Below, one piece after another: positions 1 through 8,287 of a stretch of DNA of 64,000 nt (the first letter of the stretch is position 1; each line of letters opens with the position of its first letter). The DNA comes from Bacillota bacterium (GTDB taxonomy: Bacteria > Bacillota > Clostridia > Lachnospirales > Lachnospiraceae): contig JAEWMB010000020.1 of assembly GCA_023457255.1 (NCBI GenBank), positions 372,001-436,000 of the forward strand, given 5' to 3'. The position numbers and the translations under genes are program-made. The notes beneath the pieces are model-generated. The model had not been told where the DNA came from and did no database searches. It worked only from the letters and a program-made list of their open reading frames with translations.

Positions 1-423
1 ACAACGAATCTATCCAGACAATCCGTACAAAACCTAGTGGAGATCCTGTGGAAAGACCGCCCGAATGGCTCTTATTTAACTTCCATCAATGTATTTGGAA
101 TGGGGGGCAGAATAAAAGATACCAGAACCGATGAAACGGCTTTTTACTTTCGCAATAGCAACTATATCTTGCAAACACAATCGGTATTTGAGAATAACCT
201 CTACCGAAGAGAGAATGTAAATTTTGTAGTAGATAATTACCGCTATATCAAATCCATCACCAGCGGCTCCTATATTAATTTTCCATTCACACCACTGAAA
301 AATTATATGACTGCTTACTATGGCGCACATGCACTTCAACTAGTCCATGTGAAACACTGCTATGATCCTTATAATGTATTTCATTTTGAACAAAGTATAC
401 CCGAGAATATTTATTGTAATTAG
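1..423 (+). CDS. FAD-linked oxidase, C-terminal part (BBE domain)
   Basis: The reading frame is open from the first base, so this is the 3' end of a gene that begins outside the window. The last ~140 residues end in YNVFHFEQSIP, the signature of the berberine/berberine-like (BBE) domain that closes FAD-binding_4 oxidases. Proteins of this family carry a covalently bound FAD and oxidise sugars, alcohols or alkaloid-like substrates with oxygen. The FAD-binding half and the flavin-attachment residues are not visible here, so the substrate cannot be guessed. A GTG at 37 could start a short frame, but the similarity continues upstream of it. The gene converges on the minus-strand kinase gene that follows. 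Confidence 0.8.
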   Translation, partial: TTNLSRQSVQNLVEILWKDRPNGSYLTSINVFGMGGRIKDTRTDETAFYFRNSNYILQTQSVFENNLYRRENVNFVVDNYRYIKSITSGSYINFPFTPLKNYMTAYYGAHALQLVHVKHCYDPYNVFHFEQSIPENIYCN

Positions 424-514
424 CTTTTTCATGCTTCCTATATGAAGTTAGATATCAAATTCATCGATGGAATAAGGAATCTGTTTAATTGCTGAAAAAT
501 CTCTATCTTGAAAC

Positions 515-562
515 CTAAAAAGAAGCAGAGACTCCCACATTCACCGCCGGAGCTCTGCTTCT
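515..562 (-). terminator. Rho-independent terminator of the deoxynucleoside kinase gene
   Basis: A perfect 10-bp inverted repeat (AGAAGCAGAG at 521-530 and CTCTGCTTCT at 553-562) lies directly after the minus-strand stop codon. Read on the minus strand it is followed by TTTTAGG. Confidence 0.7.
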
Positions 563-565
563 ATC

Positions 566-1243
566 TTATGTGAACCTTATTGCCTGTTTAACTTCGGTTC
601 TTTGCTGTCTTAGCTTTTCTTCCACCTGTCTAATTACCTGTATACGGTCTTCTTCCTTATTCACAATGTCTGTATGATCCGTATCTATAATTAAGATATC
701 ACTTGCCGTATAATAGTTCTGAACCCAATCATCGTAACCTTCCCAAAGAAAACGATAATAGTCTATCAAACTGCTATCTAGCTCAAACTCTCTTCCACGA
801 AGTTGTATCCGTTTCATTACCGTCTCAAAACTTCCCTTTAGATAAATCATAAGATCAGGAGATTTTTTAGGCATTTCCTTTAACTCCTCCATCATGTTAT
901 GAAGCAGCTTTTCATAAACCTCCATTTCCAGTTCCGAGATTCTGCCAAGTTCCATGTTCTTCTTAGCAAAATACCAATCCTCATAAATACTGCGGTCAAG
1001 TACATTATTTTGATTTGTAAACGCTTGTTTAATCGAACGAAACCTCGTATCCAAAAACCACAACTGAAGCAAAAAAGGATATCTTTTTTTCTGTATCTCT
1101 TCTTCACTGGAAGTATAAAACAACGGTAATATCTTATTTCCTTCCACACTTTCATAAAAAACATCGGTATGAAAATAATTACCAAGCATTGTTGCATAGC
1201 TTGTCTTTCCCAAACCTATCATTCCGCCAACTACAATCACCAC
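566..1243 (-). CDS. Deoxynucleoside kinase family protein
   Basis: This 225-residue protein has the deoxynucleoside kinase (dNK) fold signature: a P-loop GGMIGLGKTS at residues 6-15, the LDRSIYED motif around residue 84 (the family's DRS/ERS element near the catalytic site), and an arginine-rich lid region (MKRIQLRGREFE). The family transfers phosphate from ATP to deoxyadenosine, deoxyguanosine or deoxycytidine in the cytoplasmic salvage pathway; which nucleoside is used cannot be read from the sequence. Start is a GTG with AAGGGAGA just upstream. The gene stands alone, with its own terminator. Confidence 0.85.
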   Translation of the reverse strand: MVIVVGGMIGLGKTSYATMLGNYFHTDVFYESVEGNKILPLFYTSSEEEIQKKRYPFLLQLWFLDTRFRSIKQAFTNQNNVLDRSIYEDWYFAKKNMELGRISELEMEVYEKLLHNMMEELKEMPKKSPDLMIYLKGSFETVMKRIQLRGREFELDSSLIDYYRFLWEGYDDWVQNYYTASDILIIDTDHTDIVNKEEDRIQVIRQVEEKLRQQRTEVKQAIRFT

Positions 1244-1605
1244 GGTTCTCCCTTTCTATATAAAAACTGAATGAATTCTCTTCCCATATTACCATACCTT
1301 ATCCCAAAATAAAAGCTAAATAATACTATACTTAGATATTTTTCATTAACACCTACAAGATATAGTGTAATATGTTTTATCCCTTACATAGTCTACGAAA
1401 GAATTATACCATAAAAGTTTCCGTTCTCTATAGTAATCTATAGTAAATTTAATATTTTAAGTAAACTAATACGCAATTCATACTATAGTAATGACAGGGA
1501 AAAGCCCACTTTGCTGCCTCTCCCTGTCATATAAAAAGTAATTTTTATAAGTCACTGTTTTTGTAAGACTTCCGTGGTGACACTGTTTAAATTAGCTGCT
1601 AAAAG
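1244..1605. other. Intergenic region, AT-rich, one strong hairpin
   Basis: No gene is visible in these 362 bases. They hold the promoter side of the kinase gene and the 3' side of the glycosidase gene. A perfect 10-bp inverted repeat (ATGACAGGGA at 1491-1500, TCCCTGTCAT at 1521-1530) sits downstream of the glycosidase stop. It lacks a clear T-run on either strand, so it is only a weak terminator candidate. Confidence 0.5.
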
Positions 1606-3054
1606 TTAACATTCCTCTGTAGATTCATAACGGATGCGAATCTGAGGTAAGCGAGACAATACCTGATAGGAATTAAGCATCCAATCCGCTTCCCCGGTAT
1701 TTTCATTTTCTCCGTTTGCAGGAGGTGCAAACATCGTTAATGATACTTCTTTCCCTTCTGAAATAGGTTTCTTCCAAAAGACCGGCATTAAATCAATACA
1801 GCTTACTCCAGGTGCTTTATAAAACCACATATCCTCAATGCACAACATAAGATTTAACCCTTTTAATTCTTCTTCAAAGTAAACTTCGAAGAATACCGGA
1901 TTCATTTCCAAAAGTACTGGCATCGTAATGCCATCTGAATCTTCACTTCCTCCCCAGCGTAGCTTTGCAGGAAGTTTCACTTCTTCTTTTCTTGTCATTA
2001 CCGGCTTAAAGAAATCGTCATGAATGATTTCCTTGTACTCCTGTAATAAAGGCTGTTCGATTCCAACTTCTTTGTTATTTGGATCGGTCATTTCAAGACC
2101 TAGTCTTCCGTCATCTCGGAATTGATACATAGTGAAGCCGTTTAGCCAACCTTCTTTATCTTCCTTAATAAGATCACAGAATTCTTTCATCATGCTTGCT
2201 TGCCTGATTTGCCCGGTGACATCTCCATCCGCATTGAGTTCCGACATAACCATAGGTTTACTATTGCCGCCATTTAAATAACGGAAGCGATTATAACTTA
2301 ACTTTGCCAGACGATATGTCTCTTCTGCTGTTTTGCAGTAATGAGATTTTCCCCCTCTTTCCGCAATGTCATAAGGCCATCCATAATGCAGTGTTATATA
2401 TTTATCGACTGACCAGAGGTCGGTTTCTTTTACTGCTTCTGTAAATTCCTTCTCTTTTAGCATCTCAGCAGCATTTTCGTCCTCAATACCGCCAATGCAA
2501 AGAATCGTTTGTACATTAGGTGCATATTCCTTCACAATCTTATGGAAACGTACATAAAAATCAGCAACTTCCTGATAAGTGCATCGTTTGTTAAAGGAAA
2601 ACCATGTACCGGTAGCTTCATGATTGATGCGAAGAAAAACTCTGCCAAAGGTGGTTAAATCTTTTGAAATCGCTATCAAATGATCGTCTGTTACATGGGG
2701 ATCAATGGTGAGTGTAAGTAATACATCCTGACCATGCTTCCTCACGTCCCGCATAAAGGTAAATGGTTCCTCTGATAAACTGCCATTTAAGCCGCCTTTA
2801 TAAGTAAAATAATCATCGTAGGGATAGTCCCATGCGAATGAAACAGAATCACTTGCATGTGCTACACTGGCACGTTCCGGCCAGCCTTTATCAAGTGGAT
2901 AATAACAATACATCAGACTAATGGCACGATGAGGACGGCCTAATTTTTGTAAGATATAGTCTTGATTTACATAACCGCCTCTCTCACTGCCATCCCCTAA
3001 ATCTACCGCACATTTTGCAGGTCCCATATGAATCCCATATGCCTTTTGTTCCAT
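1606..3054 (-). CDS. Cytoplasmic glycoside hydrolase, clan GH-A (GH26-like)
   Basis: The 482-residue product looks like a (beta/alpha)8 retaining glycosidase related to GH26. The stretch VFLRINHEATGTWFSF puts a candidate acid/base Glu at residue 146, on a pattern like the H-E-M of GH26 mannanases. VMSELNADG supplies a candidate nucleophile Glu272; the spacing fits clan GH-A. A strand-7-like THYGWP-type segment (TLHYGWPYD, ~222-230) lies between. A C-terminal ~100 residues look beta-rich. There is no signal peptide, so it should act on imported oligosaccharides inside the cell. AAGGAGG precedes the ATG. Beta-mannoside is the family's usual substrate, but family assignment by eye is uncertain. 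It lies downstream of pulA on the same strand with 231 bases between. Confidence 0.6.
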   Translation of the reverse strand: MEQKAYGIHMGPAKCAVDLGDGSERGGYVNQDYILQKLGRPHRAISLMYCYYPLDKGWPERASVAHASDSVSFAWDYPYDDYFTYKGGLNGSLSEEPFTFMRDVRKHGQDVLLTLTIDPHVTDDHLIAISKDLTTFGRVFLRINHEATGTWFSFNKRCTYQEVADFYVRFHKIVKEYAPNVQTILCIGGIEDENAAEMLKEKEFTEAVKETDLWSVDKYITLHYGWPYDIAERGGKSHYCKTAEETYRLAKLSYNRFRYLNGGNSKPMVMSELNADGDVTGQIRQASMMKEFCDLIKEDKEGWLNGFTMYQFRDDGRLGLEMTDPNNKEVGIEQPLLQEYKEIIHDDFFKPVMTRKEEVKLPAKLRWGGSEDSDGITMPVLLEMNPVFFEVYFEEELKGLNLMLCIEDMWFYKAPGVSCIDLMPVFWKKPISEGKEVSLTMFAPPANGENENTGEADWMLNSYQVLSRLPQIRIRYESTEEC

Positions 3055-3285
3055 TAACAGTTCCTCCTTTATCTGCCTTTTAAATCATTTACTTAGCTGT
3101 AATTATCTTTCTCTAATATATCTTATTTTTATCCTGCAGAAAATGGATTATTATCTTCTTTTAAATAGAACGGACATGGATTATATTCTACTCTTACCGC
3201 TTTAAAGAAAATTCGTTACTCATAAAATATCTTTTATGGTGTTTATGTCTGAAACGAATATCCTAAGATCATTAATTTCTGCTTC

Positions 3286-5238
3286 TTATGCTTCTCTTTG
3301 ATTGATAAGAACCATACAAGAGATAGGAGAAACCTCAACTGTAGTTCCCGTTATATTATATAGCGGCTTATTACCTGCTCTCTCTCCATTAATATAAACA
3401 CTCCATTCACCCTCTGGCAGGGTTATCGTAACTTTACCATAAGAAGAGTTGTAAATCACACAAATTGTTTTTTCCTTCGCATTTCCCCGAATGAGATAGG
3501 ATATGACATCCTCACTTTCCTCCGGTAAAAAGACCAATCGTTTTGATATCTCCTCTGAGGATTTCATACGCAGCGCCTTATGTTCCTTGCGAAATCTTAT
3601 AAGTCCTTTGTAATAAGAAACAACATCCATTACCTTTGCTTTATCCGACCATTTGATACAATTTACTTTATCGGGAGCATTATAGCTGTTTTCAACAAAT
3701 TCATCTTCTGTCTCAATCGATGGTTTGCTTCGCAGCATTTCTTCCCCTGCTTGTAAAAATGGAATTCCTTGTGAAGTAAACAATATAGCTGCGCATAACT
3801 TATTTTTTTTCACTCTGTTATCATAAGTATCCTCTGCACAGGAACAGGAAATTTTATCCCATAAAGTATAATTATCATGAGCAGATACATAATTTATGCA
3901 CTGTGCAGGTTCCAACGCCCAAGGGGATTCACTATAATTCACCTTATGATAGTCGATTTGAGGATGAAAAACTGCAGCAACGATACCAAATTTTACACTC
4001 TCTTTTTTCTTGCTATCCCCTGTTGCAAATCCTTTCTCTTTCGGCAGAAAAACACTCCCCTTCAAACCATCTCTAAAATCATCACTAAACGCAGCAATCC
4101 CAGACAATAAGTTCATATTAACCTTCATCGCCCGCTGGCTTACCGGCAGCGGACAGTCTCCGCCTACCCATCCTTCTCCATAAAGAAGGATGCTTGGGTC
4201 GATTTGAGCCAATGCCATCCTGACTTCCTTCATCGTTTCCAGATCATGAATTCCCATTAAATCAAAGCGAAAACCATCAACATGATATTCCTTTGCCCAG
4301 TAAATCACAGAATCTACAATAAATTTACGTACCATCAAACGTTCGGAAGCTATTTCATTACCACAGGCAGAAGCATCGGAAAACTTATCTCCCACCTTTC
4401 GATAATAATAATCCGGAACAATGTTATTAAAATTAGAATTCTCTGTTTTCATCGTATGATTATAGACAACATCCATTATAACCCGAAGTCCATTCTCATG
4501 TAAGGTTTGGACTAATTTCTTAAACTCCTTTACTCTTACAGCTCCATCATAAGGATTTGTAGTATAAGAACCTTCTACAACATTATAGTTTTCAGGATCA
4601 TAACCCCAATTAAAACCTGAAGCGTCTTCTTCATCCACGGAGGCATAATCAAAGCACGGCAGCAGATGAATATGTGTGATTCCAAGCTCTTTTATGTGTG
4701 ATAGTCCTGTCGCTAAACCGCCGGTATTTTTAGTTCCAAGTTCGGTAAGTCCCAGTAACTTACCTTTTTGTTTGATACCAGAATCAAATTCTACCGATAA
4801 ATCACGAATATGTAATTCATAGAGAATAGCATCTGTAAAAGAGTCAAGCTGAGGTTTTGATTCTTCAAGAAATCCGATTGGATTCGTTTTTTCTAAGTCC
4901 AGAATCATCCCTCTCATCCCATTTAAACCTGCTGACCGTGCATATGGGTCAACAGCTTCTCTTGTTTTGCCATCAACTGTAACAACATAAGTGTAGTATG
5001 TCCCGTTAAAATCACCTAAGAGACAAATCGACCAAATTCCTCTTTCCTCTTGTTTCATTACTTCCGCAGCAAAAGGTTCCGCCTTATTTCCGTCCCGGAA
5101 AAGCTTCACAGAAACCATAGAAGCTGTTGGTGCCCAAACCTTTAATGTGGTACTATTACTAGTGCAGCTACAGCCTAAATCATCGCCATCATAATAATAT
5201 TGTTGTTCACCGTCCGTTAACTTCCAAAACTCATTCAT
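3286..5238 (-). CDS. pulA: Type I pullulanase
   Basis: Debranching enzyme that hydrolyses alpha-1,6 links in pullulan, amylopectin and glycogen fragments. The 650 residues hold an N-terminal beta domain of CBM48 type (~25-110) and a GH13 barrel. Seen directly: the type I pullulanase signature around WGYDP (211-215), DVVYNHT (256-262), GFRFD with nucleophile Asp326, YGEGW with acid/base Glu355, and VSAHDN with Asp455. No signal peptide is present, so it acts in the cytoplasm, like the glgP and malQ products encoded 12-15 kb away. Palindromes at 5453-5486 upstream match those in front of malE and the LacI-type gene, which suggests shared control. The ribosome site is poor (GGAAAGGCGG). Confidence 0.93.
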   Translation of the reverse strand: MNEFWKLTDGEQQYYYDGDDLGCSCTSNSTTLKVWAPTASMVSVKLFRDGNKAEPFAAEVMKQEERGIWSICLLGDFNGTYYTYVVTVDGKTREAVDPYARSAGLNGMRGMILDLEKTNPIGFLEESKPQLDSFTDAILYELHIRDLSVEFDSGIKQKGKLLGLTELGTKNTGGLATGLSHIKELGITHIHLLPCFDYASVDEEDASGFNWGYDPENYNVVEGSYTTNPYDGAVRVKEFKKLVQTLHENGLRVIMDVVYNHTMKTENSNFNNIVPDYYYRKVGDKFSDASACGNEIASERLMVRKFIVDSVIYWAKEYHVDGFRFDLMGIHDLETMKEVRMALAQIDPSILLYGEGWVGGDCPLPVSQRAMKVNMNLLSGIAAFSDDFRDGLKGSVFLPKEKGFATGDSKKKESVKFGIVAAVFHPQIDYHKVNYSESPWALEPAQCINYVSAHDNYTLWDKISCSCAEDTYDNRVKKNKLCAAILFTSQGIPFLQAGEEMLRSKPSIETEDEFVENSYNAPDKVNCIKWSDKAKVMDVVSYYKGLIRFRKEHKALRMKSSEEISKRLVFLPEESEDVISYLIRGNAKEKTICVIYNSSYGKVTITLPEGEWSVYINGERAGNKPLYNITGTTVEVSPISCMVLINQREA

Positions 5239-5452
5239 TGAACAAACCGCCTTTCCATATTTTTAACTTCCTCTTGCCTTATCAAAGTTTTTTACTTTGG
5301 CTCTCCAAGTTTTTTATCTGAAACCTGCTTCCTTTTACTATCCGCCTTAACTCTTAATAATTATTATCTTTCATAACTTTCCTTACTCAAGCTTTCCTAT
5401 GTATCCTAATTTAGTTATTTCATAATATCATAATACCTTTGCTATTACTATA

Positions 5453-5486
5453 TTTTTTCGAATATTTTGATTTTATTTTCGAAAAT
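5453..5486. promoter_or_regulatory. Candidate LacI-family (MalR-like) operators upstream of pulA
   Basis: ATTTTCGAAAAT at 5475-5486 is a perfect 12-bp palindrome centred on CG. A second, imperfect site centred on CG at 5459-5460 (TTTTTCGAATAT) lies 21 bp away centre to centre, two helical turns. The same core is found in the malE/LacI-type intergenic region. CG-centred palindromes are typical of LacI-family operators; binding itself is inferred. Confidence 0.55.
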
Positions 5487-5554
5487 TTTTTCAGTAATCG
5501 ATATACTTAAGCACTTAGGATATCGAAGTAGTCCCAAACCAAGGATAATCACAT

Positions 5555-5600
5555 AAAAAAGCTGCTGCAGCTCATGTTCTCATGAAATAAATGCAGCAGC
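5555..5600 (-). terminator. Rho-independent terminator of the GH3 gene
   Basis: GCTGCTGCA (5561-5569) pairs with TGCAGCAGC (5592-5600). On the minus strand the stem is followed by six T residues, just past the stop of the GH3 gene. Confidence 0.85.
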
Positions 5601-5609
5601 CATAAGGAA

Positions 5610-6836
5610 TTATCTTATAATTCCCATCTCATATTTTGTTTGCAATATACGAAGTACTGATTCCTCAATCCGTTCTTCTGTAATCTTACCACTTTTTACT
5701 GCACTAACTACAGCACCTACCTGTTCTTTATAATTAGTACAGCATAGCATATCATTACCTGCTTCCACTGCTAATACGGCAGCGGCTTCCTCCCCTGTAT
5801 AAGTAGTAATCGCATCCATTGATAAATCATCTGTTATTATTAGGTTTTGGAAGCCTAATTGAGTTCTCAGTATATGATGAACTTCTCCTGATAGAGACGC
5901 CGGCAATTTATCATCCATACACTCTACAATATTATGAGACACCAGTACAAAAGGTGCACCAGCATCAATTCCTGCCTTGAATGGGAGAAAATCAATGTTT
6001 TGGAAGGTCTTATACTCTCTCTTATCATTCGCAATCCCGGTATGCGTATCTATATTATCCCCATATCCCGGAAAGTGCTTTAATACAGAGCCTATTCCCA
6101 TTTCTTGCATTATTTCCACTACCAAGGTTACATACTCAGAAGTCTTCTCCGCATCAGTACCAAATGCTCTCGCATAAATAAAGTCTTTCTTTGAACTTGC
6201 TACATCGCACACCGGCGCAAAATTAATATTAATACCAAGAGATAATAATAACTTAGTTTTCTCCTTTGTATCCTTACTTATTTCATGAAGCCCGCCCTTT
6301 TGATAGAGAGTACTTGGTGATTCAAATGGTTTTTCTCGAAACGCAGTATATTTGCTGACACGATTTACCGTACCACCCTCCTCATCTACACCAATAAATG
6401 CCGGGATTTTTGAACTTTCCTGATACCTTTCTATGTTCTTTGTTATACTCTCCTTCGTTTCCCCTTCAAAGTCTCTGGAAAAAAGCAAATACCCTCCAAA
6501 TTGATATTCTTTCATTATCTCATCTGCAGCTCCCTCCGGACAACGTACAAAAAACATCTGAGCGACCTTTTCTTCTAATGTCATCCTCCCTATCAGATTC
6601 TTTGCGGTACGCATACTCTCTGATACTTCTTCGGGAGATTGTGTCGGTATTATTGTGGGCTTGGCCGTCGGTGATTTCGTAACGGCCGGCACCTTAGAAG
6701 GTTCTTCTATGTTTGGTGTGATAGTTATGCTGTTTTCCTTATCATTGCCATTTTCTTTTTGAGTCTTACCGCACCCGCTAAAAAGTATCATAATGATGAG
6801 AACCGACATGCAGCCGATTAATTTTTCTTTTTTCAT
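5610..6836 (-). CDS. nagZ: GH3 beta-N-acetylhexosaminidase-like lipoprotein
   Basis: The product (408 residues from the preferred start) has a lipoprotein signal with lipobox LFSGC, then a Ser/Thr/Pro-rich linker (~25-75), then a GH3 catalytic barrel. The NagZ signature KHFPGYGDNIDTHTGIA is visible, including the conserved Asp-X-His element, and FIGVDEEGG lies upstream. NagZ enzymes remove N-acetylglucosamine from muropeptides or other glycans. The lipobox places this one outside the membrane, as in Bacillus NagZ/YbbD. GGAGG lies 5 bases before the ATG at 6836; an in-frame ATG at 6851 would overlap that site and is less likely. It is monocistronic, with its own terminator. Confidence 0.85.
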   Translation of the reverse strand: MKKEKLIGCMSVLIIMILFSGCGKTQKENGNDKENSITITPNIEEPSKVPAVTKSPTAKPTIIPTQSPEEVSESMRTAKNLIGRMTLEEKVAQMFFVRCPEGAADEIMKEYQFGGYLLFSRDFEGETKESITKNIERYQESSKIPAFIGVDEEGGTVNRVSKYTAFREKPFESPSTLYQKGGLHEISKDTKEKTKLLLSLGININFAPVCDVASSKKDFIYARAFGTDAEKTSEYVTLVVEIMQEMGIGSVLKHFPGYGDNIDTHTGIANDKREYKTFQNIDFLPFKAGIDAGAPFVLVSHNIVECMDDKLPASLSGEVHHILRTQLGFQNLIITDDLSMDAITTYTGEEAAAVLAVEAGNDMLCCTNYKEQVGAVVSAVKSGKITEERIEESVLRILQTKYEMGIIR

Positions 6837-7026
6837 CCTTACCTCCATCATATCGCATACTTTCTATTCTCTCCATTAAGTTTTATATTAATTCTCTTTA
6901 TTCCATTGAGATTACCCTGTGATTTTTCTAATAAGGCCACCTCTTTGTATTAATCAACCTTAATAATAGATATGCTTAAGTTTTCATTTGCAGGCCAATA
7001 CAAAGCAATTCCTAAAAAATTGAAGA

Positions 7027-7063
7027 AGAGTACTCCAAAAGCATATAACTTTTGGAATACTCT
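7027..7063 (-). terminator. Hairpin terminator after yqeY
   Basis: A 15-bp stem with one mismatch (7027-7041 with 7049-7063, 7-base loop) directly follows the yqeY stop. T-rich sequence follows on both strands, so it may work in both directions. Confidence 0.7.
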
Positions 7064-7066
7064 TTT

Positions 7067-7504
7067 TTATTCACAAAGTTTTGCAACGACTTGATTAATT
7101 ACTTTGCCGTCTGCCTTACCTTTTAGTTCTTTCATAACTAATTTCATGATTTCCCCTTTATTTTTGGTGGCAACAGTCTTGGAAAAATTAGTTTGAATAA
7201 ACTCTTTCACTTCATCTTCGCTCATAAGCTTAGGAGCATACTCTTGTATAACATCATACCGAGCCTGATACTCTGCTTTTAAATCTACTCTCTCCTCCGG
7301 GCAGGTATCTAACTGCTCCTTTACTGTCTTTAATTCTTTTAAGATTACACGATCTATAAGTTCCTCCATGATATTGTCACGCTGCCCCTCATCTATCGCT
7401 ACCTTCTTAATCGCAGAAATTAGAGAAGAGATACTATCTTTCCGACTCTTATTTCTTTCTTTCATTGCAGCTACCATGTCTTTTTGTAATGTTTCAAATT
7501 GCAT
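7067..7504 (-). CDS. yqeY: GatB/YqeY domain protein
   Basis: The 145-residue protein matches the YqeY family from end to end. These proteins resemble the tail domain of the tRNA amidotransferase subunit GatB and are thought to bind tRNA, but their role is not settled. The N-terminal helix MQFETLQKDMVAAMKERNKSR and the helical C-terminal half ending in KGKADGKVINQVVAKL are typical. AAAGGAGG precedes the ATG. In many Firmicutes yqeY follows rpsU; here it is alone and divergent from folE. Confidence 0.88.
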   Translation of the reverse strand: MQFETLQKDMVAAMKERNKSRKDSISSLISAIKKVAIDEGQRDNIMEELIDRVILKELKTVKEQLDTCPEERVDLKAEYQARYDVIQEYAPKLMSEDEVKEFIQTNFSKTVATKNKGEIMKLVMKELKGKADGKVINQVVAKLCE

Positions 7505-7633
7505 TGCTATCCCTCCTTTACAATTTAATGTTATTTTACTTCCATTCCAAGGAAGCTGTCAACGGTCAATTCAAAACAAATTCTTTTCTTATTGCGGAAA
7601 GAAAGGGATTCCTATGTCGTTTATTCAACGTTT

Positions 7634-7642
7634 TTGTCGAAA
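7634..7642 (+). promoter_or_regulatory. Possible Spo0A box upstream of folE
   Basis: TTTTTGTCGAAAT (7631-7643) contains TGTCGAA, the Spo0A core, in a good flanking context. It lies about 60 bases before the folE start, just upstream of a possible -10 (TATTAT, 7665-7670). A seven-base match can arise by chance. Confidence 0.3.
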
Positions 7643-7702
7643 TGAATATATTAATCTTGGGGAGTATTATGCTCTACTCTTACAAAAAGGATGTGAAAAT
7701 AA

Positions 7703-8287
7703 ATGAGTATTAACAAAAAATTGATTGAAGAGAGCATATCTAATATACTGATAGCTCTTGGAGAAAACCCTTTAAGAGAAGGTTTACTGGATACTCCGAA
7801 GCGTGTTGCTGCTATGTATGAGGAGATCTTTTTAGGAATTCAATACACAAACGATGATATCATTGCTATGTTTAATAAATGCTTTGAAGAAGATCAGGAT
7901 ATCTTTCTTAGCAATGGGATTGTCTGGATTAAAGACATTGAATGCTATAGCTTTTGTGAACACCACATGGCTTTAATGTATGATATGCATCTCACCATTG
8001 GATATAAGCCGAACCACAAAGTGATTGGGATAAGTAAAATAGCACGTATTGCAGATATGGTATGTAAAAGGCTTCAAATTCAAGAAAGGATAGCCTCAGA
8101 TATTTTTGAAATACTCACTAAAATTACAGGGAGCAATGATATTTTTATTCAGATTGAAGGAAAACACGGATGTATGACCTCACGTGGCATTAAAAAGACT
8201 CATGCAACCACATGTACCGTCTTAACAAGTGGTATCTTTCAGCAGAAACCTCTTGCTTTTTACACAAAGGAGAGTGGTCTTTTATGA
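7703..8287 (+). CDS. folE: GTP cyclohydrolase I
   Basis: Converts GTP to 7,8-dihydroneopterin triphosphate, the first step of folate synthesis. The 194-residue protein has the type I signature CEHHMALMYDMHLTIGYKP, with zinc ligands expected at Cys85, His88 and Cys157 (HGCMTSRG). Length is normal for the family. The segment after CEHH is somewhat divergent (ALMYDMHLT where LLPFFGKAHV is common). AAGGATG lies about 11 bases before the ATG. Its stop overlaps the start of the next gene (ATGA at 8284-8287), so the two are probably translated together. No other folate gene is nearby. Confidence 0.92.
   Translation: MSINKKLIEESISNILIALGENPLREGLLDTPKRVAAMYEEIFLGIQYTNDDIIAMFNKCFEEDQDIFLSNGIVWIKDIECYSFCEHHMALMYDMHLTIGYKPNHKVIGISKIARIADMVCKRLQIQERIASDIFEILTKITGSNDIFIQIEGKHGCMTSRGIKKTHATTCTVLTSGIFQQKPLAFYTKESGLL

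Noticed and set aside
1491..1530. Hairpin ATGACAGGGA/TCCCTGTCAT as a sure terminator
   Set aside because: No T-run follows on either strand, so it is listed only within the intergenic entry.
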